Source: Massiliimalia massiliensis | Lineage (GTDB): Bacteria > Bacillota > Clostridia > Oscillospirales > Ruminococcaceae | Length of the DNA stretch: 64,000 nucleotides | Direction of reading: 5' to 3' | NCBI RefSeq assembly: GCF_900155615.1 | Contig: NZ_FUHT01000003.1 | Span: 186,001-250,000 of the forward strand | In this document: one piece after another, positions 25,691 through 34,436 of the stretch | Layout: each line of letters opens with the position of its first letter | Numbering within the stretch: position 1 is the stretch's first letter | The notes under the pieces: model-generated | The model's input: the letters and a program-made list of their open reading frames with translations, nothing else | Told to the model about the DNA's origin: nothing | The model's database searches: none | Program-made: the position numbers and the translations under genes

Positions 25691-25806
25691 TAAAAAAATC
25701 CCGCCGAAATTCATTTCGGCGGGCACATTATTCTTCGTCATATACAACGTTTCGATGTTATATATGGGTCAAACGCAAGAACTTTTTGTGTTGTGAAGAA
25801 CAATGT
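25691..25806 (-). ncRNA. Candidate structured small RNA with its own terminator
   Basis: Minus-strand RNA of about 115 bases. The 5' end (25793-25806) pairs over 14 bp with 25724-25737, just before the terminator. An inner hairpin CATATATAAC/GTTGTATATG encloses ATCGAAAC (about 25741-25768). The terminator is a perfect 11-bp stem (25700-25710/25713-25723) followed by seven T on the minus strand only. Three G-U pairs in these helices would be A-C mismatches on the plus strand, supporting minus-strand transcription. A TATAAT lies at 25813-25818 with a poor -35. No family recognised. No protein gene lies just downstream on that strand, so a riboswitch is unlikely. Confidence 0.55.
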
Positions 25807-25865
25807 ACTATTATTATACCGGAAAAGGCCAAAAGAATACGCACAGAAAAAAATAAAAATAATGG

Positions 25866-25894
25866 TTGAAAAACCCAGATAGTTGTGGTATGAT
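25866..25894 (+). promoter_or_regulatory. secG promoter
   Basis: TTGAAA (25866-25871) and TATGAT (25889-25894) are separated by 17 bases, with a TG extension before the -10. Confidence 0.7.
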
Positions 25895-25929
25895 ATGTAA
25901 TGTATCATTATGTGTATGGAGGCAGGACG

Positions 25930-26184
25930 ATGAATCCTATTGAAATTGTCGGTGGCATTTTATTGATTATCGCGAGCGTGTTAATCATTTTAATAATTAT
26001 GTTACAGGAAAGCAAGCAGGCTGGTATGGGCGCTATTACAGGTGAGTCGGGAAGCAATAACTTCTACGGCAGAGAAGGCGGAAGGACGAAAGACGCCTTT
26101 TATGCAAAGCTGACCAAGGTGCTGGCAGTCGTCTTTTTTGTAGTGACTGTAATTATCAATCTCGTGATTCATTTTGTTAAGTAA
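25930..26184 (+). CDS. secG: Preprotein translocase subunit SecG
   Basis: Small membrane subunit of the SecYEG export channel, 84 residues. Two membrane segments (about residues 3-25 and 58-80) flank a cytoplasmic loop with LQESKQAGMGAITG, the SecG signature. The ATG at 25930 has GGAGG nine bases upstream; an upstream in-frame ATG lacks a site. A terminator follows. The neighbour is rnr, a frequent partner of secG in Gram-positives. Confidence 0.94.
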   Translation: MNPIEIVGGILLIIASVLIILIIMLQESKQAGMGAITGESGSNNFYGREGGRTKDAFYAKLTKVLAVVFFVVTVIINLVIHFVK

Positions 26185-26199
26185 GAGTAAATAAGGGTG

Positions 26200-26233
26200 C
26201 CCTGCGTATCATAAGAACGCAGGGTGTTTTTAT
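26200..26233 (+). terminator. Terminator after secG
   Basis: CCCTGCGT (26200-26207) pairs with ACGCAGGG (26217-26224), followed by TGTTTTTAT. Confidence 0.85.
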
Positions 26234-26289
26234 ATCCATCTGGTAAAGGAAAAGGGAAGCGGAGACCTGGAGATTGGATTATCCGAACG

Positions 26290-26412
26290 GTGTTTTGCAT
26301 TGCAAAACCAGCTCCTATGCAATGGAAAAGAGTGCTTTCGCTCTTGCGAAAGCTGTGGGAGTTTGAGCCTTGGCGGCAGGGATACCGCCGCTGTTTTGGC
26401 TATGCCAAAGCC
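26290..26412 (+). other. Hairpin-rich leader of rnr
   Basis: Four short perfect hairpins follow one another: GTTTTGC-ATT-GCAAAAC (26292-26308), GCTTTCGC-TCTT-GCGAAAGC (26334-26353), GGCGG/CCGCC (26372-26389) and TTTGGC-TAT-GCCAAA (26395-26409). None has a T run, so they are not terminators. The stretch may be a structured mRNA leader of RNase R or a cluster of palindromic repeats. Confidence 0.5.
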
Positions 26413-26444
26413 GCACAATTCCCAAGAAAGGAATGGTCATAATA

Positions 26445-28562
26445 ATGAATGAATGGATCAGCAAAATCGAGGTATGGACTCGAAAGCACGGAAGGTCTGG
26501 CGTCTCCTTTAAGGAGGTCTGCCAGAAATTAAAGATAAAAAACAAACAAAGAGATCAGCTTCGGCGCGTCCTGACGGATATGGCCGAGCAGGGAATGATC
26601 CTGGAAAAGAAAAACAAAATTTATTCGTCTGCGGCGTTAGGACTCATTTCTGCCGAGATTACCCGCATAAACCGGACATTTGGGTTTGCCAAGGAGCTTC
26701 GGGAAGAAACTGAATATTTTATTCCGGGAAAGTATTTGATGGGCGCTGTTCCGGGGGATCATGTCCTGCTGAGACGGATTAAGGGAAGGGGCAGCTCGCC
26801 CGAGGGTGAAGTGGTACGGATTGTGAGCTATGGCCCCGGAGAATTCACGGCGGAGGTCTGCTTTGAAAACGGGGCGTGGTTCCTGCTGCCGGACACGATG
26901 GGGAAAACCCCGCTGCATGTGCAGAAGCAGGATTTATGCGGAGCAGAGGCCGGCGATAAGGTGCTGGCAAAAATAAGCCATCGAGGGAAACGTCACAGCG
27001 AGCATCAGGCAGTAGTCCTGTCTGCATACGGAGATTCGGAATCTGCCTGTTCCTGTGCGGCCGCAGCGCTTGACCTGGCCGGGATTGCCGCCGAATTTCC
27101 ATTTGAGGTGATAGATAAGGCGCAGTATCTCCAGAAACGGGGAATTAAGAGCCGCGACCTGGAGGGGAGAACTGATTTCCGGGGTGACACGATTTTTACG
27201 ATTGACGGCGCAGATTCCAAAGACCTGGATGACGCGGTTTCTTTGGAGAAGTATGAGGATTGTTATGTCTTGGGAGTGCATATTGCGGATGTTTCCCATT
27301 ATGTGCATTATAAGGGGGAGATCGACCGGGAAGCGTTTTACCGTGGAACCAGCATTTACTATGCAAACCAGGTAATCCCGATGCTGCCAAAGGAGCTTTC
27401 CAACGGCATTTGTTCCCTCAATCCCGGAGAAGACCGTCTGACCCTGTCCGCAGTCCTGACGCTCGACCTGGATGGGGAACTGATTGATTTTGATTTCCGA
27501 AAAGGAGTGATCTGCTCGCGGGTCAAGGGAGTCTACAGTGAGGTGAACGCCTTGCTTGCAGGTACGGCAAACAGGGAAATCGAAGAAAAATACGCGGAAG
27601 TAAGGGACAAGCTTCTGCTGATGAAGGAACTGTCTGATATTCTGGAAAGGAATAAAAGGCGGCGCGGCGCTCCGGAGCTCGAAACGCAGGAGAGCAAGAT
27701 TATTGTAGATGATCAGGGACGGGCGGCTGAGATTCTGCCGAGAACCAGCGGACTGGCGGAAGCCCTGATCGAGAACTTCATGCTCACTGCAAACGAGGCT
27801 GCTGCGGTTGCGGGCAAGATGAAGGAGGTTCCGTACCTTTACCGTGTTCATGAACCGCCTGCACCGGAAAAGCTGGATCAGCTCAATACCGTTCTGCGGC
27901 TGTTGGGTCTTCAGACCAGGAGCCTTTCTCCGAATGTCAAGCCAAAAGCAATGGCAGAGATTCTGGAAAAGGCCAAAGGAAAGGACATCGCTCCGATAGT
28001 GAACCTCCAGATGCTGCGGGCGATGTCAAAGGCAAAATACAGTGAAAGCCCGCTTGGGCATTATGGACTGGCGCTGGAAAACTATACTCATTTCACCTCT
28101 CCGATCCGGCGGTATCCGGATTTGATGGTGCATCGGGTACTGAGCGACCTGATCGCCGGAGAAGAAATTGCCGAAATCCGCCGGCGCTACACAAAGTATG
28201 TGGTAAAAGCGGCCAAACAGGCAACCCAGACCGAAATCAACGCCATGAAGCTGGAACGGGATTGCGAGGATTTTTATAAGGCGGAGTATATGAAAACAAG
28301 AATCGGCGAGGAATTTGATGGGATTGTTTCGTCTGTAGCTTCCCATGGGGTCTATGTAGAGCTTCCGAATACGGTAGAAGGCTTAATCCGCGCGGAGGAT
28401 CTGCCGGGAGGAAACTATGAGTTTGACGGCGTGATGTCGTTCCGCAACCGGTTTAGCGGTGAGAGCTACCGCGTCGGACAGCCGGTTCGCGTAAAATGCA
28501 TCGCCGCCCAGGTCAGCAGCGGGAATATTGACTTTATCCCGGTCGGGGATGACAGCGAATAG
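26445..28562 (+). CDS. rnr: Ribonuclease R
   Basis: 3'-5' exoribonuclease that degrades structured RNA, 705 residues. The order is an N-terminal winged-helix segment, cold-shock OB domains, the RNB catalytic domain with TIDGADSKDLDDAV supplying the metal-binding aspartates and HIADVSHYV, and a C-terminal S1 domain beginning near FDGIVSSVASHGVYVELPN. The ATG at 26445 has AAAGGA twelve bases upstream; the ATG at 26433 is too close to it. In many bacteria smpB follows; here it does not. Confidence 0.95.
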   Translation: MNEWISKIEVWTRKHGRSGVSFKEVCQKLKIKNKQRDQLRRVLTDMAEQGMILEKKNKIYSSAALGLISAEITRINRTFGFAKELREETEYFIPGKYLMGAVPGDHVLLRRIKGRGSSPEGEVVRIVSYGPGEFTAEVCFENGAWFLLPDTMGKTPLHVQKQDLCGAEAGDKVLAKISHRGKRHSEHQAVVLSAYGDSESACSCAAAALDLAGIAAEFPFEVIDKAQYLQKRGIKSRDLEGRTDFRGDTIFTIDGADSKDLDDAVSLEKYEDCYVLGVHIADVSHYVHYKGEIDREAFYRGTSIYYANQVIPMLPKELSNGICSLNPGEDRLTLSAVLTLDLDGELIDFDFRKGVICSRVKGVYSEVNALLAGTANREIEEKYAEVRDKLLLMKELSDILERNKRRRGAPELETQESKIIVDDQGRAAEILPRTSGLAEALIENFMLTANEAAAVAGKMKEVPYLYRVHEPPAPEKLDQLNTVLRLLGLQTRSLSPNVKPKAMAEILEKAKGKDIAPIVNLQMLRAMSKAKYSESPLGHYGLALENYTHFTSPIRRYPDLMVHRVLSDLIAGEEIAEIRRRYTKYVVKAAKQATQTEINAMKLERDCEDFYKAEYMKTRIGEEFDGIVSSVASHGVYVELPNTVEGLIRAEDLPGGNYEFDGVMSFRNRFSGESYRVGQPVRVKCIAAQVSSGNIDFIPVGDDSE

Positions 28563-28579
28563 ATAGTATAGACCTGTAG

Positions 28580-28627
28580 GGCAGTCTCTCTGGCAGCGAG
28601 CGATACCCTTTCTGCGGGGAGACTGCC
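28580..28627 (+). other. Long imperfect hairpin between rnr and the acetyltransferase
   Basis: GGCAGTCTC (28580-28588) pairs with GAGACTGCC (28619-28627), with an inner GCAG/CTGC helix. There is no T run, so it is a processing site or leader structure rather than a classical terminator. Confidence 0.45.
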
Positions 28628-28657
28628 AAACCGATATTGAAAGGAAGTAATAGGAAT

Positions 28658-29107
28658 ATGGTACGATATTTTAAAGAGCAGGATAAAACGGCCTTTTTGG
28701 AAATGGCAGACCGGTTTTATCATATGCCTGCAGTACTGCACAGTGTAGACCAGTCCTATTTTGAGAGGACTTTTGATGCGATTATTTCCGGTACGCCCTA
28801 CGCGGCCGGAATGCTTGCGGAGTATGAGGGAAAACCAGCGGGGTATGCCCTTCTCTCTCTAACTTGGTCGAATGAAGCCGGTGGGCTGGTCGTCTGGATT
28901 GAAGAGGCGTATGTCGAAGCTCAATTTCGTTCCTGTGGGATTGGCAAAGAGCTTTTCGCCTTTATCCGGAGGGAATTTGACGGAAAAGCAAGGCGTTACC
29001 GGCTTGAAGTCACAAAAGATAATTTGAGGGCAATCAAGCTCTATGAGGCGCTGGGATATCAGCCGCTGGATTACAGGCAGATGGTTTTGGATCTCGAAAA
29101 TGAATAA
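28658..29107 (+). CDS. GNAT-family N-acetyltransferase
   Basis: Acetyl-CoA-dependent acetyltransferase, 149 residues, a single GNAT domain. Motif A is visible in the RSCGIGKELFAFI segment (the Q/RxxGxG/A acetyl-CoA loop), and the C-terminal part has NLRAIKLYEALGYQP, the usual motif B. The ATG at 28658 has AGGAA and a more distant AAAGGA upstream. It stands between rnr and the arginine operon without an obvious functional link. The substrate cannot be deduced; small molecules or protein N-termini are both possible. Confidence 0.85.
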   Translation: MVRYFKEQDKTAFLEMADRFYHMPAVLHSVDQSYFERTFDAIISGTPYAAGMLAEYEGKPAGYALLSLTWSNEAGGLVVWIEEAYVEAQFRSCGIGKELFAFIRREFDGKARRYRLEVTKDNLRAIKLYEALGYQPLDYRQMVLDLENE

Positions 29108-29109
29108 AA

Positions 29110-29136
29110 AATGTATAAACAGAAAGTTTATACATT
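29110..29136. terminator. AT-rich hairpin after the acetyltransferase gene
   Basis: AATGTATAAAC (29110-29120) pairs with GTTTATACATT (29126-29136). The run of six A on its left would be a U tail on the minus strand, whereas the plus strand has only the T residues of the stem. Its direction is uncertain. Confidence 0.4.
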
Positions 29137-29201
29137 TGCGTTCATCAAAAATAAAGAGAATTGCCAAAAAGCGGAACGGATTTCCGGATAGATTTATACC
29201 G

Positions 29202-29240
29202 ATTGCATGAAAATACAAATTTTGTGAATAATTATGCAAA
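29202..29240. promoter_or_regulatory. Tandem ARG boxes (ArgR operator) of the arg operon
   Basis: Two 18-base ARG boxes, 29202-29219 (two mismatches) and 29223-29240 (perfect match to TNTGNATWWWWATNCANA), are separated by exactly 3 bases, the classical ArgR hexamer arrangement. A third, mis-spaced pair of half-sites (29246-29264) covers the -35. This predicts arginine-dependent repression; argR itself is not in the window. Confidence 0.85.
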
Positions 29241-29246
29241 AATTTC

Positions 29247-29274
29247 TTGCATTTTCCATTCAAAAGAGTATAAT
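29247..29274 (+). promoter_or_regulatory. arg operon promoter
   Basis: TTGCAT (29247-29252) and TATAAT (29269-29274) are separated by 16 bases, directly downstream of the ARG boxes. Confidence 0.75.
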
Positions 29275-29316
29275 ATACATTGTTGATAGAAAGCAAATAA
29301 TATTGGAGGAATCAAA

Positions 29317-30537
29317 ATGGCAAAGTATAACAAAGTAGTTTTAGCTTATTCAGGAGGACTTGACACCTCGATTATTATTCCATGGCTGAAAGAAAACTAC
29401 GGCTGCGAAGTAATCTGCGTGGCTGGCAACGTTGGACAGGACGCGGAGCTGGATGGCTTGGAAGAACGGGCGCTGAAAACCGGCGCTTCCAAATTGTACA
29501 TAGAGGATATTCAGGACGAGTTTGTCAACGACTTTGTTTTCCCGACCTTAAAGGCCGGCGCGAAATACGAAAATTATCTGCTTGGAACCTCCTTTGCCAG
29601 ACCTCCGATTGCAAAAAGGATAGTAGAGATTGCGAAGAAGGAAGGCGCGGATGCGATCTGCCATGGCTGCACCGGAAAGGGAAACGACCAGGTGCGGTTT
29701 GAACTGACAATCAAGGCGTTTGCGCCGGATATGCCGATTATTGCCCCATGGCGGACATGGGAGCTCAAATCCCGTGATGAAGAAATTGACTATGCCGTCG
29801 CACATAATGTCCCGATTAAAATCACCCGTGAAACCAACTATTCGAAGGATATGAACCTATGGCATCTGTCCCATGAAGGCCTTGACCTGGAAGACCCGGC
29901 TAACGAACCGGCATATGCGAAGGAAGGGTTCCTGGAAATGGGCGTTGCTCCGGAACAGGCTCCGGACAAGCCGACCTATATCACCCTGAGCTTTGAAAAG
30001 GGAATTCCGGTTGCGTTAAACGGCGAAAAGATGGATGGCGTGTCCTTAATCAAGGCTCTGAACAAGCTCGGCGGCGAAAACGGGATTGGGCTTCTGGATA
30101 TTGTGGAGAACCGTCTGGTTGGGATGAAATCCCGCGGCGTATACGAAACTCCGGGCGGAACCATTCTTTATTATGCGCACGAGGTTTTGGAAACCATCTG
30201 CCTGGATAAGATGACCCAGCACTACAAACAGAAACTGGCTCTGGAATTTGCCGACCTGGTTTATAACGGACAGTGGTATACCCCGCTGCGCGAGGCAATG
30301 TCCGCCTTTGTTGACAAAACGCAGGAAACTGTTACCGGCGAAGTGAAGCTTAAACTCTATAAGGGGAATATGATCAATGCCGGCGTTACCTCCCCATACA
30401 GCCTGTATGACGAGGACGTTGCAACCTTTGGAGAAGACGAGGTTTACAACCAGGCCGATTCCGCCGGATTCATCAATCTGTTTGGGCTGCCGATCAAGGT
30501 TAAGGCAATGCTGGACCAGAAAAGGGAACAGAAATAA
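29317..30537 (+). CDS. argG: Argininosuccinate synthase
   Basis: Joins citrulline and aspartate with ATP, 406 residues, full length. The N-terminal PP-loop [29 protein letters not shown] and the NLWHLSHEG segment are diagnostic. TTGGAGGAATCAAA precedes the ATG. It is the first gene of a seven-gene arginine operon controlled by tandem ARG boxes. A strong hairpin separates it from argH, which could lower expression of the later genes. Confidence 0.97.
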   Translation: MAKYNKVVLAYSGGLDTSIIIPWLKENYGCEVICVAGNVGQDAELDGLEERALKTGASKLYIEDIQDEFVNDFVFPTLKAGAKYENYLLGTSFARPPIAKRIVEIAKKEGADAICHGCTGKGNDQVRFELTIKAFAPDMPIIAPWRTWELKSRDEEIDYAVAHNVPIKITRETNYSKDMNLWHLSHEGLDLEDPANEPAYAKEGFLEMGVAPEQAPDKPTYITLSFEKGIPVALNGEKMDGVSLIKALNKLGGENGIGLLDIVENRLVGMKSRGVYETPGGTILYYAHEVLETICLDKMTQHYKQKLALEFADLVYNGQWYTPLREAMSAFVDKTQETVTGEVKLKLYKGNMINAGVTSPYSLYDEDVATFGEDEVYNQADSAGFINLFGLPIKVKAMLDQKREQK

Positions 30538-30564
30538 TCAGGCTGAATTGATTTAAGAATCAGG

Positions 30565-30604
30565 AAAGGCAATGTCAAGTAACCTTTGATATTGCCTTTT
30601 GTCT
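30565..30604 (+). terminator. Hairpin between argG and argH (possible partial terminator)
   Basis: A 14-bp stem (30565-30578/30586-30599, one wobble) is followed by a short T run. All downstream arg genes lack another visible promoter, so it is probably leaky or serves as a processing/stability element. Confidence 0.6.
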
Positions 30605-30633
30605 ATACAAACGGGAAAAGGAGAACCAAACCA

Positions 30634-32031
30634 ATGGCAAAAATGTGGGCCGGACGCTTTAAAAAAGAGGTTGACGCAAAGGTTAATGATTTCAACAGCT
30701 CCATTTCATTTGACGCTGTCATGTATAAGCACGATATTGAGGGAAGCATTGCCCATGCGATGATGCTCGGGAAACAGAATATCATTGACCCGAAAGAAGC
30801 AGAGCTGATTGTCCAGGGACTGAAGGGTATCTTGGCGGACATCGAGAGCGGCGTTTTGGAATTTGATATGACGGCAGAGGATATCCATATGTTTGTGGAG
30901 GCCGAGCTCACCAAACGGCTGGGCGAAACTGGAAAACGCCTGCATACTGCCCGAAGCCGGAACGACCAGGTAGCGCTGGACATCCGGATGTATTTAAAGG
31001 ACGAGACCAAAGAGATTGAAGTGCTTGTGAAGGAACTAGCGGAAACGCTCTGCGATATTGCCGAAGAGCACACGGAAACAGTGATGCCGGGCTACACCCA
31101 CCTGCAGCGTGCCCAGCCGATTACCTTTGGACATCATTTGATGGCTTATGTCCAGATGCTGCTGCGTGATATCGGCAGATTGCAGGATACTTATAAGAGG
31201 ATGAACGTCATGCCGCTTGGCAGCGGGGCGCTTGCCTCTACCACCTATCCGATTGACCGGCGGCTGGTGAGTGATCTGCTTGGTTTTTCCGCTCCGACCC
31301 AGAACAGCCTGGACGGTGTTTCCGACCGGGATTTCTGCATTGAGCTTGCAAGCGCGGTGGCAACGCTGATGATGCATCTTTCCCGCCTGTCTGAAGAGGT
31401 GATCCTCTGGTGCTCCTGGGAATTTAAATTTATTGAACTGGACGATGCTTATTCTACTGGTTCGAGTATTATGCCGCAAAAGAAAAATCCGGATATCACG
31501 GAGCTTGTCCGGGGGAAAACGGCCCGGGCTATCGGAAATCTCACGACCCTTTTAACCATGATGAAGGGGCTGCCGCTCGCTTATAATAAAGATATGCAGG
31601 AGGACAAGGAAGCGGTCTTTGATTCCTGCAAAACGGCAAAGCTCTGTGTGAGCACCATGACGCCGATGCTGAAAACAATGAAGGTGCTGAAAGAAAACAT
31701 GAGAAACGCCGCGGCCCGTGGGTTTATCAACGCGACCGACTGTGCGGATTATCTCGTGAAAAAGGGGATGGCGTTCCGGGACGCCTATAAAATCACCGGC
31801 ACCCTGGTTGCTTACTGCATTGACCATGACAAGACGCTGGAAACGCTGAGCCTGCAGGAATACCAGTCCATGCATCCGTCCTTTGAAAGCGATGTGTTTG
31901 ACGCGATCAGCCTGGATACCTGTGTAAAGGGCAGGAATGTTCTGGGCGGCCCTGCGCCGGAGATGGTGAAACAGCAGATTGTGGAGGCAAGAAAACAACT
32001 GGAATATGAAATGACGTCCAAAATGGACTGA
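30634..32031 (+). CDS. argH: Argininosuccinate lyase
   Basis: Splits argininosuccinate to arginine and fumarate, 465 residues. It belongs to the fumarase/aspartase superfamily. It shows MWAGRF at the start, TARSRNDQVALDIRM, HLQRAQPITFGHH and the signature GSSIMPQKKNPD with the mobile catalytic serine loop. The ATG at 30634 has AAAAGGAGAA upstream; an upstream in-frame ATG lies within the intergenic hairpin. argC follows after 33 bases. Confidence 0.97.
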   Translation: MAKMWAGRFKKEVDAKVNDFNSSISFDAVMYKHDIEGSIAHAMMLGKQNIIDPKEAELIVQGLKGILADIESGVLEFDMTAEDIHMFVEAELTKRLGETGKRLHTARSRNDQVALDIRMYLKDETKEIEVLVKELAETLCDIAEEHTETVMPGYTHLQRAQPITFGHHLMAYVQMLLRDIGRLQDTYKRMNVMPLGSGALASTTYPIDRRLVSDLLGFSAPTQNSLDGVSDRDFCIELASAVATLMMHLSRLSEEVILWCSWEFKFIELDDAYSTGSSIMPQKKNPDITELVRGKTARAIGNLTTLLTMMKGLPLAYNKDMQEDKEAVFDSCKTAKLCVSTMTPMLKTMKVLKENMRNAAARGFINATDCADYLVKKGMAFRDAYKITGTLVAYCIDHDKTLETLSLQEYQSMHPSFESDVFDAISLDTCVKGRNVLGGPAPEMVKQQIVEARKQLEYEMTSKMD

Positions 32032-32064
32032 GAAAGGACTTTGTCATAAAGGGGGATCATCAAA

Positions 32065-33108
32065 ATGAGTCAGATCAAAGCGGGAATCATCGGGGCGACT
32101 GGATATGCGGGCGTAGAGCTGATCCGTATTTTGCTTGGGCATCCTGATGTAACCATTTCAGCCATCAGCTCGGTCAGCTTTGAGGGGAAGGCGCTGAGCG
32201 AGGTTTATCCGTCTATGTATCAGCTTTGCGATATGGTTTTGACGGATGAGGATACTGTAATCGAGAGAAGCGATGTGATCTTTGCTTCCCTGCCGCATGG
32301 GCTGTGTGAGAAGCTGGCTGGAAAAGCTGTAGAAAAGGGCAAAAAGTTCATCGATCTGGGTGCTGATTTCCGTCTGGCGGAGGAAGCGGATTACCAGGAA
32401 TGGTATGGGCTCAGCTACAACGATAAGGAGCTGCATCAGAAATCCTGCTACTGTATCCCGGAACTTCACAGAGAACGGATCAATAACAGGATTTCGATTA
32501 TCGGCAATCCGGGCTGCTATCCAACCAGCATCGCGCTGGGCCTGGCGCCGGTAGTCAGAAGCGGGCTTGCGGACCTGTCTACATTGGTGATCGATTCAAA
32601 ATCCGGTGTAACCGGCGCGGGACGGGGGCTTTCCCAGACCACCCATTACCCGGACTGCAACGAGGCGTTTTCTCCGTATAAAACAGCCTGCCACCGGCAT
32701 ACCCCTGAAATTGAACAGACCTTGTCGGAGCTGTCGGGCGAGAAGGTCAGGGTCACCTTTGTACCCCATCTGTTACCGGTGAACCGTGGAATTGTCTCGA
32801 CGATCTACCTGACTCTGAACGAAGCGGCTGATCCGGAACAGATTCGTTCCCTCTACGAAAAGGCCTATCAGGACGAGAAATTTGTCCGGGTGCTGAAGGA
32901 TGGATCCACGGCGAATTTAAGGAATGTAAAATACTCCAATTACTGCGATATATCCCTTCATTTTGATCTGCGTACCAACCGGCTGATTATAGTTTCAGCC
33001 ATTGATAATATGGTCAAGGGGGCGGCAGGACAGGCGATTCAGAATATGAACCTGCTGTTCGGGCTCCCGGAGGGAACCGGACTTGGCATGGCGCCGCCGG
33101 CTTTTTAA
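32065..33108 (+). CDS. argC: N-acetyl-gamma-glutamyl-phosphate reductase
   Basis: NADPH-dependent reduction of acetylglutamyl phosphate, third step of ornithine synthesis, 347 residues. The N-terminal GATGYAGVELIRIL is the nucleotide-binding loop, and the catalytic cysteine is in GNPGCYPTS. AAAGGGGG precedes the ATG. It lies between argH and argJ. Confidence 0.97.
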   Translation: MSQIKAGIIGATGYAGVELIRILLGHPDVTISAISSVSFEGKALSEVYPSMYQLCDMVLTDEDTVIERSDVIFASLPHGLCEKLAGKAVEKGKKFIDLGADFRLAEEADYQEWYGLSYNDKELHQKSCYCIPELHRERINNRISIIGNPGCYPTSIALGLAPVVRSGLADLSTLVIDSKSGVTGAGRGLSQTTHYPDCNEAFSPYKTACHRHTPEIEQTLSELSGEKVRVTFVPHLLPVNRGIVSTIYLTLNEAADPEQIRSLYEKAYQDEKFVRVLKDGSTANLRNVKYSNYCDISLHFDLRTNRLIIVSAIDNMVKGAAGQAIQNMNLLFGLPEGTGLGMAPPAF

Positions 33109-33140
33109 ACAACTGAGCGGTTAGAAAGGAAAGACTGAAT

Positions 33141-34382
33141 ATGACATTGATAAAATATGAGGGCTTTGACCTGGTGGGCGGCGGCGTCTGCGCGCCAAAG
33201 GGCTTCCGCGCGGCGGGCCTGCACTGCGGCATCAGGAAAAACCGGAGTAAAAAGGATCTGGCTATGATCTGTTCGGATACGCTGTGCAGCTCGGCAGCGG
33301 TTTATACGCAGAATCTTGTGAAGGGCGCGCCGATTATCGTCACAAAAGAGCATCTCCAAAACGGAAAAGCGCAGGCAGTGATTGTCAACAGCGGAAACGC
33401 CAATACCTGCAATGCCGACGGGGAAGAAAAAGCGGCGGCAATGTGCGAGCTTGCGGCAAAGGAACTGAATATCCCGGAAGAAGATGTCATTGTGGCGTCC
33501 ACAGGCGTAATCGGGATGGTACTCGACCTGGAACCTATCGCGTCCCATGCGAAGGAGCTTGCGCAGGCGCTTTCCTACGACGGGGCGCATGACGCGGCAA
33601 ACGCAATTCTGACTACCGATACGCAGGAAAAAGAAATTGCTGTGCGTTTCGAGCTGGGAGGGAAAACCTGTACCATTGCCGGTATGGCAAAGGGCAGCGG
33701 GATGATTCATCCTAACATGGCAACGATGCTCTGCTTCTTGACCACGGACGCGGCAATTGATCCGGAGGTGCTGCAAAAGGCGCTGTCTGCTGTGGTTGAG
33801 GATACCTTTAACATGGTTTCCATTGACGGGGATACCTCTACCAATGATATGGCCTGTATTATGGCCAATGGGTTGGCGGGAAACCCGGAAATCAACTCCG
33901 TAGAAAGCGAAGAGTATCAGATTTTTTCCGACGCACTGTATGTGGCGCTGATGAACCTCTCCCGGATGATCGCCGGAGACGGGGAAGGGGCTACCAAGCT
34001 GCTGGAATGCACCGTCACTGGCGCGGCAGACCGGGAAAATGCCAAGATTGTTGCAAAGAGCGTGATCACCTCCAGCCTTTTTAAATGCGCGATGTTCGGC
34101 GCCGACGCAAACTGGGGAAGAATTCTCTGCGCCATCGGCTACAGCAAGGCGGATCTTGATATCCATAAAGTAGAAGTTCTCCTTTCTTCTCAGAAGGGGA
34201 GCATCTGTGTATGTCAAAAGGGCGCGGGAGTAGAATTCAGCGAGGAGAAGGCTGCTGAAATCCTCAAAGAGGATGAAATTAAAATTGTGGTAAAATTAGG
34301 CGATGGAAATGGAAAAGCGGTTGCATGGGGTTGCGATTTGACCTATGATTATGTTAAAATAAATGGGGACTATCGAACCTAA
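33141..34382 (+). CDS. argJ: Bifunctional glutamate N-acetyltransferase / N-acetylornithine acetyltransferase
   Basis: ArgJ transfers the acetyl group from acetylornithine to glutamate, which makes the pathway cyclic; many ArgJ proteins also use acetyl-CoA. It has 413 residues. The self-cleavage site is in KGSGMIHPNMATML, with the nucleophilic Thr after Ala-Ala/Ala-Met, so the protein splits into alpha and beta chains. The GDGEGATKLLE and GADANWGRILCAIGY motifs are intact. AAAGGAAAG precedes the ATG. No argA or argE is seen, consistent with the cyclic route. Confidence 0.96.
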   Translation: MTLIKYEGFDLVGGGVCAPKGFRAAGLHCGIRKNRSKKDLAMICSDTLCSSAAVYTQNLVKGAPIIVTKEHLQNGKAQAVIVNSGNANTCNADGEEKAAAMCELAAKELNIPEEDVIVASTGVIGMVLDLEPIASHAKELAQALSYDGAHDAANAILTTDTQEKEIAVRFELGGKTCTIAGMAKGSGMIHPNMATMLCFLTTDAAIDPEVLQKALSAVVEDTFNMVSIDGDTSTNDMACIMANGLAGNPEINSVESEEYQIFSDALYVALMNLSRMIAGDGEGATKLLECTVTGAADRENAKIVAKSVITSSLFKCAMFGADANWGRILCAIGYSKADLDIHKVEVLLSSQKGSICVCQKGAGVEFSEEKAAEILKEDEIKIVVKLGDGNGKAVAWGCDLTYDYVKINGDYRT

Positions 34383-34436
34383 TGCCGCATGATTTTGGGA
34401 AGAAAGGAAGCCTTGCTTGACAGGGCGTGGTCGGAA

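Noticed and set aside
25741-25768. CGAAAC and a nearby UGACGA suggesting a hammerhead ribozyme
   Set aside because: The order and spacing leave no room for the three stems, and the first core base is wrong.
33105-34217. 370-codon minus-strand frame opposite argJ
   Set aside because: argJ in the other strand has all family motifs; the antisense frame encodes a composition typical of shadow frames and lacks a start signal.
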